A DNA stretch of 36,386 nt. It comes from a virus. Position 1 is the stretch's first letter; the number at the start of each line of letters is the position of its first letter. The notes below the pieces were generated by a model that worked only from the letters and a program-made list of their open reading frames with translations, had not been told where the DNA came from and ran no database searches. The stretch is taken from the IMG/VR virus record IMGVR_UViG_3300045136_000069, positions 1 to 36,386 of that record. One strand, written 5' to 3'. Of this stretch, positions 1 through 7,933 are shown piece after piece. The translations under genes were made by a program, and so were the position numbers.

Positions 1-219
1 GCAAGCGACGAAAATCGAAAGATATTTTACGGATGGTGGGTCAAAGGCGCCGCACGTCCAGTCGATGCGGCGGAGGGTGCCGACCGCGCCGCTCGCATTG
101 AGGAATTGCTTGCGCGACTTGATGCCGGTGAATCAGCGGTTGTGGCGAACGGCGTGCAAGTGATTGATGCCGACTCGGCAAAATCAACCGAGGCAGCGGA
201 GTCCGACGATGGCGCCTAA
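1..219 (+). CDS. 3' end of a gene upstream of the large terminase, possibly small terminase subunit (partial)
   Basis: The reading frame is open from the left edge to TAA at 217-219 and gives 72 residues. The visible part starts around ENRKIFYGWWVKGAARP, then has a short acidic/alanine helix (AARIEELLARL) and a polar acidic tail rich in E, D, S and A. It overlaps the next start codon by 11 bases, so the two genes are translationally coupled. Its position just before the large terminase is where tailed phages usually encode the small, DNA-recognising terminase subunit. That is an argument from position only: the DNA-binding N-terminus lies outside the window, and I recognise no motif in what remains. 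Confidence 0.5.
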   Translation, partial: ASDENRKIFYGWWVKGAARPVDAAEGADRAARIEELLARLDAGESAVVANGVQVIDADSAKSTEAAESDDGA

Positions 220-2599
220 TGTCTCGGCCTTGCGCGCGTTACGCGATGACTTGAAGGCCTTCGCCGCTGAGTGTTTGAAAATACGCAATAAGCAAGGCGA
301 TATTGTCCCTTTTCGTTTCAATCGCACGCAAGAGGAAATACATCGCCGCTTAGAAGAACAGCGTGCGCGGTGCGGCTGGGTTCGCGCGCTGATTCTTAAG
401 GGCCGGCAGCAGGGAGCTTGTCTTGATCCTCATACTCGCGTGTTAGGCGCAGACCTTACGTGGCGTGAAATTTCTACGTTGCGACCGGGTGACGAGGTTG
501 TTGCGTGCGACGAAAACATACCCGGTGGCAAAGGGCGCGCACGTCGTATGTGTACGGCTATAGTTGAGGCGATAGCGTTCACAAAAAAGAAAGCCTATCG
601 CATATCGTTTGACGATGGTCGATCAGTTATATGTTCCGGAGATCATCGTTGGCTAACGTGTAAGAGCAATCCGCAGTTGGTGTGGCGTACACTAGACGGT
701 GGACACGGTGGCGCAATTACCGTTGGAACGAAAGTACGGTGGGTAACGAAGCCGTGGGGCACGCCTGATGCTTTTGATGGCTGGTTTGGCGGTATATTAG
801 ACGGCGAAGGTACAATGGCTTCTAAAAAGGAATCCGGAAGCAGTGTATCTATTTCTCAACGTTTAGGTACGGTGTTAGATCGTTGCATGGCTTATGCAGC
901 TATGCGGGGTTTGTATTATTCCTATTGCTCTGATAATTCGCCGAAACGGCGTTCAAAATTTGGCGGTAACCCTGTTGATCGAATTGAGTTTAGTCGTATG
1001 GACGAACTGTTTAAATTGCTGGGGCTGGCTCGTCCTGTACGGTTTTTGCATAGGCGTTTTTGGGAAGGCAAAGAATTACCGGGTAAACGAAATGGCTTCG
1101 GGCTGGCGACAGTTACAAAGATTGAAGCGTTACCGGAGCAAGTGCTAGTTGATTTACAGACCACCACAAAAACTTTTATTGCGGAAGGCTTCGTATCTCA
1201 TAATTCTACCTACGTAGCCGCCCGGTTCTATCACAAAGCCTCGATGCGAAAGGGTGTCAATGTTTTCATTCTGTCGCATGAGCAGTCGGCATCTGATACG
1301 CTTTTTGGTATAGTGGACCGCTACCATCGCAACAATCCTTTGGCGCCGCATATCGGCAAGTCTAACGTCAAGGAATTGGAATTTGATTTGTTGGACAGTT
1401 CTTATGTAGTGTCAACGGCAGGCGCTAAGGCTGGTGGCCGATCTAAGGCCCTATCGCTATTCCACGGTTCTGAGGTTGCGTTTTGGCCAAATGCATCTGA
1501 GCATTTCGCGGCTTCCGTTCAAGGCGTGCCGCTCGCAGCGGGTACAGAAATTATACTCGAATCGACCAGTGCAGGCGCAGGCGGTGAGTTTTTTCACCGT
1601 TACCAGCAGGCGGAAGCCGGGTTGAGCGACTACATTGCGATTTTCTGTCCGTGGTTTTGGGACGACGGTTATCGGCGTCCGGTGCCGGAAGGCTTTTCAC
1701 TCAGTTCCGAGGCTGATGAAGGCGAAATGTCCGAACAAGAGTACATGGAAACCTACGGTCTTACGATGGAACAAATGGTGTGGCGCCGCATGAAGATTGA
1801 AGAATTGCGCTCGGCCACGTTGTTCCGCCGCGAGTATCCGGCAACGGCGGCTGATGCTTGGACCGCGCCGCCCGGCAAAGAACCGTATATTGACCCGATT
1901 CTTGTCATGCGCGCTCGTATTCGCAAAACACCGGGCGTTGGCCCGCTTATCATCGGTGTTGATCCGGCGGCAAATGGCGGTGACCGTTTTTCGGTTGCGT
2001 GGCGGCGCGGAATGCGCTGCGAAAAAGTGCAGTATCGGATGCAGTTGGAATTGCCGGAAGCCGTTGCGTGGCTCAAAGCTATTATCGACGCAGACAATCC
2101 GGCGCGCATGAACATTGATGCGGGTAATACCGGGTCTGGTATCGTAAGCGCACTCAAAGCATTGGGGCCGAAATACGCAAACATCGTTCGAGGCGTTAAT
2201 TTTGGCGGGACCAGCGAATCGAAAATGGCGCGTCCCAAAGTGCCCGGACCCGCGAATCGACGCGCGGAAATGTGGATGCGGATGCGAGAATGGCTGACTA
2301 TGGAGGAAGGCGCCGCCCTCCCGGCTGACGACGCTCTACAGTCCGATTTGACAGGGCCGCGACTAAAGCCTAAGTTAAACAATGATTTTTTGCTGGAAAA
2401 GAAAGAGGACATGAAAAAGCGCGGCATTCGGTCGCCGGACTTAGCCGACGCGCTGGCTCTCACCTTTGCTAGTAATGAGTTTTTCAAGGACTATCATATG
2501 CCTCGCACTGAGACTATAATCGAGCAAGACGCGAGAGCAACTGGTGGCGTCGCCCCACTACCGGACATTCCAATAGGGCGATATAGCTGGATGGCGTGA
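209..2599 (+). CDS. Terminase large subunit (packaging ATPase/nuclease) interrupted by an intein
   Basis: This is the motor that pumps DNA into the procapsid and cuts the concatemer. The product is 796 residues, of which 71-332 are an intein, leaving a normal-sized terminase of 534 residues after splicing. Seen: a P-loop-like LKGRQQGA directly before the intein and STYVAARFY directly after it; a Walker B-like strand ending HGSEVAFW; a coupling motif ILESTSAGAGGEFF; and an RNase H-like nuclease with Asp at 585 (GVDPAANGGDR), 637 (MNIDAGN) and 744/747 (SPDLADAL). The ATG at 209 is preferred over TTG164/ATG167 because GGAG (198-201) sits 7 bases before it and it overlaps the previous stop in the usual phage manner. 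The P-loop lacks the classical GKT order, which is common in this terminase group. It ends one base before the portal start. Confidence 0.95.
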   Translation: MAPNVSALRALRDDLKAFAAECLKIRNKQGDIVPFRFNRTQEEIHRRLEEQRARCGWVRALILKGRQQGACLDPHTRVLGADLTWREISTLRPGDEVVACDENIPGGKGRARRMCTAIVEAIAFTKKKAYRISFDDGRSVICSGDHRWLTCKSNPQLVWRTLDGGHGGAITVGTKVRWVTKPWGTPDAFDGWFGGILDGEGTMASKKESGSSVSISQRLGTVLDRCMAYAAMRGLYYSYCSDNSPKRRSKFGGNPVDRIEFSRMDELFKLLGLARPVRFLHRRFWEGKELPGKRNGFGLATVTKIEALPEQVLVDLQTTTKTFIAEGFVSHNSTYVAARFYHKASMRKGVNVFILSHEQSASDTLFGIVDRYHRNNPLAPHIGKSNVKELEFDLLDSSYVVSTAGAKAGGRSKALSLFHGSEVAFWPNASEHFAASVQGVPLAAGTEIILESTSAGAGGEFFHRYQQAEAGLSDYIAIFCPWFWDDGYRRPVPEGFSLSSEADEGEMSEQEYMETYGLTMEQMVWRRMKIEELRSATLFRREYPATAADAWTAPPGKEPYIDPILVMRARIRKTPGVGPLIIGVDPAANGGDRFSVAWRRGMRCEKVQYRMQLELPEAVAWLKAIIDADNPARMNIDAGNTGSGIVSALKALGPKYANIVRGVNFGGTSESKMARPKVPGPANRRAEMWMRMREWLTMEEGAALPADDALQSDLTGPRLKPKLNNDFLLEKKEDMKKRGIRSPDLADALALTFASNEFFKDYHMPRTETIIEQDARATGGVAPLPDIPIGRYSWMA
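419..1204 (+). mobile_element. Intein with LAGLIDADG-type homing endonuclease domain, inserted in the terminase P-loop
   Basis: This in-frame 262-residue insert begins with Cys (CLDPHTRVL, block A) and ends FVSHN followed by Ser of the host protein, which are the standard class 1 splice junctions (Cys1, His-Asn, Ser+1). Block B is visible as CSGDHRWLT, with Ser where Thr is usual. Block F is VLVDLQTTTKTFIAEGF. A LAGLIDADG-like helix, GWFGGILDGEGTM, lies near intein residue 121; I see only one convincing copy, so the endonuclease may be homodimeric or decayed. Base composition differs from its host gene: hand counts give 43% and 40% G+C for 841-900 and 901-960, against 63% for 2221-2280, which suggests separate ancestry. 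Confidence 0.92.
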
Positions 2600-2600
2600 T

Positions 2601-4655
2601 ATGGCAAAGCGCAAGGATATTTTCCCCGTCGCACGCGACCCGTCCGCGAGGAAGCCCAAAATCAAGTTGCCGGACGGCTATGCAAGCGAAGGTGCGTTTC
2701 TCGAAGAAATGCGAAAATTGTTCGCCGATGACATTGGTGCCGACAAGTTGAATCGCGACGCGGCTCTTGAAGATTTGAAGTTCATGGTCGGCGATCAGTG
2801 GGACGACGCTACGCGCCAACGGCGTGAGGCGGCGAGAAAGCCTGTTCTGACTATCAATCGCATTCCGGCGTTCGTTGCACAAGTGCTTGGTAGCCGTCGT
2901 CTCAACGAAACTGAAATCAAAGTTCGTCCCGATAACGGCGGCACCAAAGAGGTTGCGGCGGTGCGTGAAGGGCTGATTCGCAACATTCAGAAAGTGTCAA
3001 ATGCAAAAGACGCCTATGACAATGCGCTGGCAGGGGCGGTGATCTGCGGCATTGGCAATTTCCAGGTAATGCTCGAATACGAAAGCGAAGATGTTTGGGA
3101 CCAGAAAATTTCCATTGCCAAAATTGCCGATCACATGTCCGTTGTATGGGACCGCCACCTAACGGATTCGACCGGGCGCGACGCGAAGCACTGTTTCGTT
3201 GTAGATACACTGTCCAAAGAGGAATTTTATCGTCTGTATCCGTGGGCACAGCCCGCTGATATGGGTGTCGATGCCGCAACGGTGCGCGGAGATTTGCGCA
3301 TGTCCGGATGGATTTCAGTGGACGATGTGCGAGTCGTAAACTACTGGCGAATGCGCACACGTCGGCGGGTATTGGCGTTGTTTACGGATGGGTCCACCCG
3401 TGAAATTACGGAGCAGACGCCGGACGAAGATTTGGCAAACATTGTTGAAGATGCCGAAGGACGCCCGATTATTCGTGAGGTCGATAGTAAGTATGCGCAG
3501 CTTTACATTTGCAGTGGCTTGGACATTCTGGAAGGCCCGTACAATCTAAACATTTCCCGCATTCCTGTGTTCCGCGTGCCCGGATGGGAAATACGTGTCG
3601 GCGACAATAAACAGCGGTGGGGCCTTGTTCGATTCTTGAAGGACCCTCAGCGTTTGCATAACTATTGGCGATCGACGATTGCGGAAAAGTTGATGCAGAC
3701 GCCGCGCGCCGTCTGGGCGGCCGCTGATACGGCCGTTGCCGGACGCGAAATGCAGTGGCGTAATTCACACTTGTCCGACGATCCGTTGTTGATTTGGAAC
3801 GCCGAAAGTGGGCAAAAGCCTGAACGTGTCCCGCCTGCACAACTTGAACCGGCGCTTATTTCGGAAGCGGCGACAACTTCGCAGGACATTAAAGACGTTT
3901 CCAACATTCACGAAGCCAACCTGGGGATGCCTTCAAATGAAGTTAGTGGCGCTGCAATTCTGGCTCGTCAGCGTGTGTCTGATACTGGTACTATCTTGTA
4001 TCATGACAATTTGGCTGCTGCGATTGCTGAGGCGGGCCGTGTCATCAACGAATTGATTCCGATTGTGTACGACACACCGCGCGTTATTAAAGTCATGGGA
4101 ACGGACAGTTCCGAGTACATGCAAGTCATCAATCAGGCCAACAATCCCGAATCGGTGGACGTGACGTTAGGAAAGTACTCCATAACGGTGGAGGTGGGGC
4201 CGTCTTATAATACCAAGCGTATCGAATCCGCACAGAACATGCTTGGTCTTGCGACGGCAATGCCGCAAGTGCTCAGTGTTGCGGCGGACCTTATTGTGGA
4301 AGCTCAAGATTGGCCCGGTTCCGAAAAAATTGCGGCTCGTATTAAAAATACGCTTCCGCCGCAAATCCTTGGTCCGACGGAACAGACGCCGCAAACTATG
4401 GCGCGCTTGCAAGCTGAATCGGAAGCGCAGTCACAAATTGCTGAGTTGGCGGCCCGCAAAGCAATCGCGGAGTTTATGGAGCTACAGTCCAAAACGGTAC
4501 TCAACTACGCCAAGGCGCAGGCTGCGTCGGCTGAGGCGACCGCACGTCCAATCGAGACACATACGGAAGCGATCAAGGTCGCGACTGATGCTGCGATTAA
4601 GGCAGACGCGAACGATGTTGCTAAATTGAAAGCTGTAAAACCGAAGGGAGCATAA
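2601..4655 (+). CDS. Portal protein, P22 gp1-like
   Basis: This forms the dodecameric ring at the packaging vertex through which DNA enters and leaves the head. The 684-residue length is close to the 725 of P22 gp1. Typical P22-portal segments can be read: FMVGDQWDD near residue 62, then RKPVLTINRIPAFVAQVLG and an RRLNETEIKVRP segment, later VSGAAILARQR and a HDNLAAA helix of the stem region. The C-terminus is a long Ala/Glu/Lys helix (LNYAKAQAASAEATA), matching the barrel helix of P22-type portals. It starts one base after the terminase stop and ends one base before the scaffold start. The Shine-Dalgarno is weak (GGATGG within the terminase end), so coupling is likely. Confidence 0.93.
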   Translation: MAKRKDIFPVARDPSARKPKIKLPDGYASEGAFLEEMRKLFADDIGADKLNRDAALEDLKFMVGDQWDDATRQRREAARKPVLTINRIPAFVAQVLGSRRLNETEIKVRPDNGGTKEVAAVREGLIRNIQKVSNAKDAYDNALAGAVICGIGNFQVMLEYESEDVWDQKISIAKIADHMSVVWDRHLTDSTGRDAKHCFVVDTLSKEEFYRLYPWAQPADMGVDAATVRGDLRMSGWISVDDVRVVNYWRMRTRRRVLALFTDGSTREITEQTPDEDLANIVEDAEGRPIIREVDSKYAQLYICSGLDILEGPYNLNISRIPVFRVPGWEIRVGDNKQRWGLVRFLKDPQRLHNYWRSTIAEKLMQTPRAVWAAADTAVAGREMQWRNSHLSDDPLLIWNAESGQKPERVPPAQLEPALISEAATTSQDIKDVSNIHEANLGMPSNEVSGAAILARQRVSDTGTILYHDNLAAAIAEAGRVINELIPIVYDTPRVIKVMGTDSSEYMQVINQANNPESVDVTLGKYSITVEVGPSYNTKRIESAQNMLGLATAMPQVLSVAADLIVEAQDWPGSEKIAARIKNTLPPQILGPTEQTPQTMARLQAESEAQSQIAELAARKAIAEFMELQSKTVLNYAKAQAASAEATARPIETHTEAIKVATDAAIKADANDVAKLKAVKPKGA

Positions 4656-4656
4656 C

Positions 4657-5706
4657 ATGGCAACGAAAGACGACACGACGACGGGGGACGGTCCGAATAC
4701 CCTGAATCCGACGCCGCCCGAATTGAACCCTGCTCGGTTCTTGGGCATGTCCACAAAAGACGGCGAGATTGTTCCGCCTGTTACGGCTGATGGTCCCAAG
4801 CCGTCAAAGGAAGCTACCAAAGATACCAACGGCAAACGCCCCGCCACATCGGCGCCGAAGGTGTCGGCGAAGGTCAACGTCGGCGAGGAAGAATCCGACG
4901 AAGATGACGAAGAAAAACAACCTAGTAAGCCAAGCAGTCGCGTCCAAAAGCGTATTGACCAAGCAACGGCGCGTCAACGTGCCGCCGAACGTCGGGCGGA
5001 CCTCGCCGAAGCGAATTTGTTGCAGCTTGAGCGGCGTTTGGCAGCAATGGAAGCCGAAATGCGGTCGTTACGTACCGGGGGAGTTGACACCGCCGGGAAA
5101 AGTACTACATCAGACCCGAATGCACCGCAGCCCAGCTCGTATGAGTATGGCGAGTTGGATGCCCGGTACATTCGCGACTTGGCAAAGTACGAGGCTCGAA
5201 AAGAACTCGAAGCCGAACGTGCCAAGACACAGAGCGAAGCAGCAAGGCAAAGTGCCGAAGCGGCTGCTCGTGAGCGCGCCACTAAAATCGACGCTTGGGC
5301 GCAAGCCGAAGGGGCGAAAAAGTATGACGACTTTGACGAGGTCGTTATTCAAGGCGCGAAGGATGGCCTGTGGCCCCTGTCAGCAACTCTAGGTCAGTTA
5401 ATCCTAGAGTCCGAGTTTGGGCATGACATTGCCTACTCGCTGGCTTCCAATCCGAAGGAAGCGGCTCGTATCGCGCGCATGGCGCCCGAAAAGCAAGCCG
5501 CATGGTTCGGCAAAGAGGAAGCCCGTCTGGCGGCGGGCGCCGCGTCACCCGGCGAAACGCACGACGATATTCAACAGAAACCCAAGGTGACACAAGCGCC
5601 GATTCCTCCCGTCCATCGGGCGAAGGGGTCGGGTGAGTCCAATCCTGTGTCGCCAGACACAACCGACTTTGCCGCTTTCGAGCGGCTGGCGATGCAAAAC
5701 AAGTGA
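4657..5706 (+). CDS. Scaffolding protein (P22 gp8-like position)
   Basis: Scaffolding proteins template the procapsid and leave before or during packaging. The 349-residue product has the expected make-up: a disordered Pro/Thr/Lys N-terminus, an acidic patch (EEESDEDDEE, about 76-85), a long Arg/Ala/Glu coiled coil (about 93-140, SSRVQKRIDQATARQR onward) and a second helical stretch about 165-215 rich in Ala, Glu and Arg. It lies between portal and coat exactly as in P22. A good Shine-Dalgarno, GGGAG at 4646-4650, precedes the ATG. The call rests on composition and position because scaffolds diverge too fast for motif recognition. No protease motif is visible. Confidence 0.82.
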   Translation: MATKDDTTTGDGPNTLNPTPPELNPARFLGMSTKDGEIVPPVTADGPKPSKEATKDTNGKRPATSAPKVSAKVNVGEEESDEDDEEKQPSKPSSRVQKRIDQATARQRAAERRADLAEANLLQLERRLAAMEAEMRSLRTGGVDTAGKSTTSDPNAPQPSSYEYGELDARYIRDLAKYEARKELEAERAKTQSEAARQSAEAAARERATKIDAWAQAEGAKKYDDFDEVVIQGAKDGLWPLSATLGQLILESEFGHDIAYSLASNPKEAARIARMAPEKQAAWFGKEEARLAAGAASPGETHDDIQQKPKVTQAPIPPVHRAKGSGESNPVSPDTTDFAAFERLAMQNK

Positions 5707-5749
5707 CCGTTGCCGAATGGCGGCGGTCCAGTGAGAAGGAGCCGCCGTC

Positions 5750-7054
5750 ATGGCGAACCAGTTTCTTAATGCGCAAGAGTATGCGAACGTCATGCTCTTG
5801 CTTCTCAAAAACCAGCTTGTCTTTGGACGGCTGGTGGACGGCCAATTCAAGGATCAGGTCACGGATGAGAACGGCCTGACCATCAACGTCAAGCGGCCGC
5901 CTCGGTTTATCGACAAGAAAGACGGTACTGCCGCTCTTTCGCCTCAGGACATTGTGACCGGCTCGGCGCCGGTCACGGTGGATCAGTATTCCAAGGTGCA
6001 TATCAGCGTCGGCGACATTGAGTACGTCACGTCGTTCAATGCGCTGATGCAGAATGAGACGATGAAATCGGCTGCGTCCACCCTGGCGCACTCGGTGGAC
6101 AGCTTCATTGCAAAGCTCACGCTGAAATTCCACTCATGGGTCGCGGGCACGGCTAATGGCGGCGTCAACGCTGTCGATCCGACAAAGAAGATTCATTCGG
6201 CTGCGCAAGCCATGGCGGCTCACACACGGCTGATGTCACAAGGCGTGCCAAATGCGGACCTGTGTGGCGTTGTCGGCTTCGACGATGCCGAATTGATTCG
6301 CGGCGCTCTGCTTTCCAGCTTCACGCCGACCTTGAATCGCACGGCGTTGGAGAAGGTCAAAATTCCGCTTATCAGCGAGATTGACTGGTATGCGACGCAG
6401 CAGAACCCGTCTTTCACGACCGGTACGCGGACCAGCGCAATGACCGTTTCCGGCGCAAACCAGAACGTCAACTACCGCGACGTGAAAGGCTCGGCCGGGA
6501 CCGTTGGCATGACGCAGCAATTTGTGGTCGCCGGAACCGACGGCGAGACGATCAAAGCCGGTGAAGTGTTCACGATTGATAACGTCTTTTCGTGGGACTG
6601 GCGTGCGCAGAAGGCAAATGACTATCTGCAACAGTTCACCGTGCTTGCTGACGCAACTTTCTCCGGCGGCGAGGCAACGCTGACGATTTCGCCGCCGATT
6701 ATCGTGCAGGGCACGAATGACGGTACGGGCAACGCCAACGCGAATACGGCGTTTGCGACCGTCGATTCCGTCCCGGCAGACGGCGCTACAGTGACTTTTG
6801 TTGGCTCTCCTTCGACCAAGGTTACCGTCAAATCGGCGTTCCACAAGCGCGCAATTTCGCTTGTGTCCGCGCGGCTCCAAATGCCGTTTACCGGCGTTGC
6901 AAGCTACGCGGTGGACCCGGATACTGGTATCGCAATTCGGTACTGGCGAGGTTCGGACATTTCGACCGGCGCGCACGTCCATCGTTGGGATATGATGTAC
7001 GGCGGCGCGGTCCTCGATCCGTTCCTGGGAACGCGCATTTGCGGAAGCACTTAA
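5750..7054 (+). CDS. Major capsid (coat) protein, P22 gp5-like
   Basis: This is the main shell protein; its 434 residues are almost the same length as P22 coat (430). It resembles the P22 coat family by eye: an N-terminal helix (NAQEYANVMLLLL), a substituted E-loop-like strand (TINVKRPPRFID), the spine-helix region (VDSFIAKLTLKF), then MTVSGANQNVNY and an inserted beta domain holding GEVFTIDNVFSWDWRAQ. The C-terminal part reads HKRAISLVSARLQMPF and then RYWRGSDISTGAHVHRWDMMYG. It has one of the strongest Shine-Dalgarno sequences in the window (AAGGAG, 5736-5741), as expected for the most abundant product. A structured 93-base gap follows it. Codon use looks more optimised (many GGC, GCG, ACC) than in its neighbours. 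Confidence 0.93.
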   Translation: MANQFLNAQEYANVMLLLLKNQLVFGRLVDGQFKDQVTDENGLTINVKRPPRFIDKKDGTAALSPQDIVTGSAPVTVDQYSKVHISVGDIEYVTSFNALMQNETMKSAASTLAHSVDSFIAKLTLKFHSWVAGTANGGVNAVDPTKKIHSAAQAMAAHTRLMSQGVPNADLCGVVGFDDAELIRGALLSSFTPTLNRTALEKVKIPLISEIDWYATQQNPSFTTGTRTSAMTVSGANQNVNYRDVKGSAGTVGMTQQFVVAGTDGETIKAGEVFTIDNVFSWDWRAQKANDYLQQFTVLADATFSGGEATLTISPPIIVQGTNDGTGNANANTAFATVDSVPADGATVTFVGSPSTKVTVKSAFHKRAISLVSARLQMPFTGVASYAVDPDTGIAIRYWRGSDISTGAHVHRWDMMYGGAVLDPFLGTRICGST

Positions 7055-7147
7055 TATACGGCCGTTAGGCCGTGTGCCGCTCGGGGGATAACCTCTCCCC
7101 TCAGCCCCGGACCCCCGGGCGGCTCCGTTTCGCAAAGGCGGTGTTCC
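7055..7147 (+). promoter_or_regulatory. Hairpin-rich intergenic region after the coat gene
   Basis: This is one of the few real gaps in the + arm. Three successive foldable elements can be read: a perfect 6-bp stem ACGGCC/GGCCGT with loop GTTA (7058-7073), a GGGGA/TCCCC stem with a 7-base loop (7084-7100), and a GCCCCGG/CCGGGC stem with one bulge (about 7104-7120). None is followed by a T-run, so this is not a classical intrinsic terminator. It could stabilise the upstream coat mRNA or reduce downstream readthrough. It ends in AAGGCGGTG, the Shine-Dalgarno of the next gene. Confidence 0.55.
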
Positions 7148-7933
7148 ATGACTACGGCTCGCGCACTGATTACGGCCGCTTTCCGTGAGGGAAACCTTAT
7201 CCCCATCGGCACGACGCCCAACAGTGATGAATTGTCTGAGGCGCTGCCGCGCCTCAATCGTTATGTACGCGGCGTGTTCGGGTATGAAATGGGCGAAGAA
7301 TTGAGGGATTGGCCCGTGCCACAACCGCAGCGCACGGCGCCAATAGCCGCCAATTTTCCACAAGCCCCGTACCCTACTAGCGTTGATGCCAGCCTATTGT
7401 CGTTCCCACTTGCCGGTGACCCGTCGCTTTCCATCACGCCCTATCCGCCTAAGAACAGTCGAATTGTGTGGGGCGGTAAGAATGATATGCGCGTGTTCTT
7501 TCCCGAACAGCCGGATGACGGTTCGCGTATGTCCGTCGTTGCCGGTGCTGGTGCGGATGCGACGAAAGTGCTCACACTGGACGGTAACGGTCGCTTGATT
7601 GAAAATGCACCCGAACAAGTTCAGCCTACACCCGTCGTTCCGCGCGAATGGCTGTATCGTGCAGACCTTGGTAATTGGTTGCGCGTACAAGATATGGCGA
7701 TTGACGACGAATGCCCGTTTCCACCGGAGCATGATGATTTGTGGATTTGTCTGCTCGCCATTCGTCTCGCGCCTCGATATAACAAAACAATCGCAGCGGA
7801 AACGCAGGCGATTGCTGCCGCCGCAATGAAGCGTCTCAAAACACGATATCGGCAATCTGCTGATACAGTGTATCGCTCGTTTGACACGCCGCGCTCGTTG
7901 CAATCTTACATTTCTGGCCAGTGGTGGTGGTGA
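7148..7933 (+). CDS. Head-completion / head-to-tail adaptor, P22 gp4-like
   Basis: Proteins of this type bind beneath the portal after packaging and connect it to the tail hub. The product is 261 residues, longer than P22 gp4 (166). The C-terminal part carries the family's recognisable helical pattern (DDLWICLLAIRLAPRYN, then an Ala-rich helix ending KRLKTRYRQSAD) followed by a short tail ending in WWW. The N-terminal helix (TTARALITAAFREGNL...SDELSEALPRLNRYV) is also typical. A central insert of beta-type sequence (about 60-180) accounts for the extra length. The stop TGA overlaps the next ATG (TGATG at 7931-7935). Gene order after coat supports the call. Confidence 0.8.
   Translation: MTTARALITAAFREGNLIPIGTTPNSDELSEALPRLNRYVRGVFGYEMGEELRDWPVPQPQRTAPIAANFPQAPYPTSVDASLLSFPLAGDPSLSITPYPPKNSRIVWGGKNDMRVFFPEQPDDGSRMSVVAGAGADATKVLTLDGNGRLIENAPEQVQPTPVVPREWLYRADLGNWLRVQDMAIDDECPFPPEHDDLWICLLAIRLAPRYNKTIAAETQAIAAAAMKRLKTRYRQSADTVYRSFDTPRSLQSYISGQWWW

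Noticed and set aside
419-1204. Insert in the terminase as a group I intron
   Set aside because: The frame stays open throughout, and both ends show protein-splicing residues, so an intein explains it.
1753-2487. Long open frame on the - strand inside the terminase gene
   Set aside because: It is antisense to confirmed nuclease motifs of the terminase, has no ribosome-binding site or partner genes, and its composition (Arg, Ser, Pro) is that of a shadow frame.
7058-7073. Perfect hairpin as an intrinsic terminator of the coat gene
   Set aside because: It lacks a following T-run and downstream genes have no visible promoter, so full termination is unlikely.
5345-7363. Long - strand frames opposite scaffold, coat and gp4-like genes
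   Set aside because: They lie antisense to strongly supported structural genes in an arm where every real gene reads +; no start signals, no recognisable domains.
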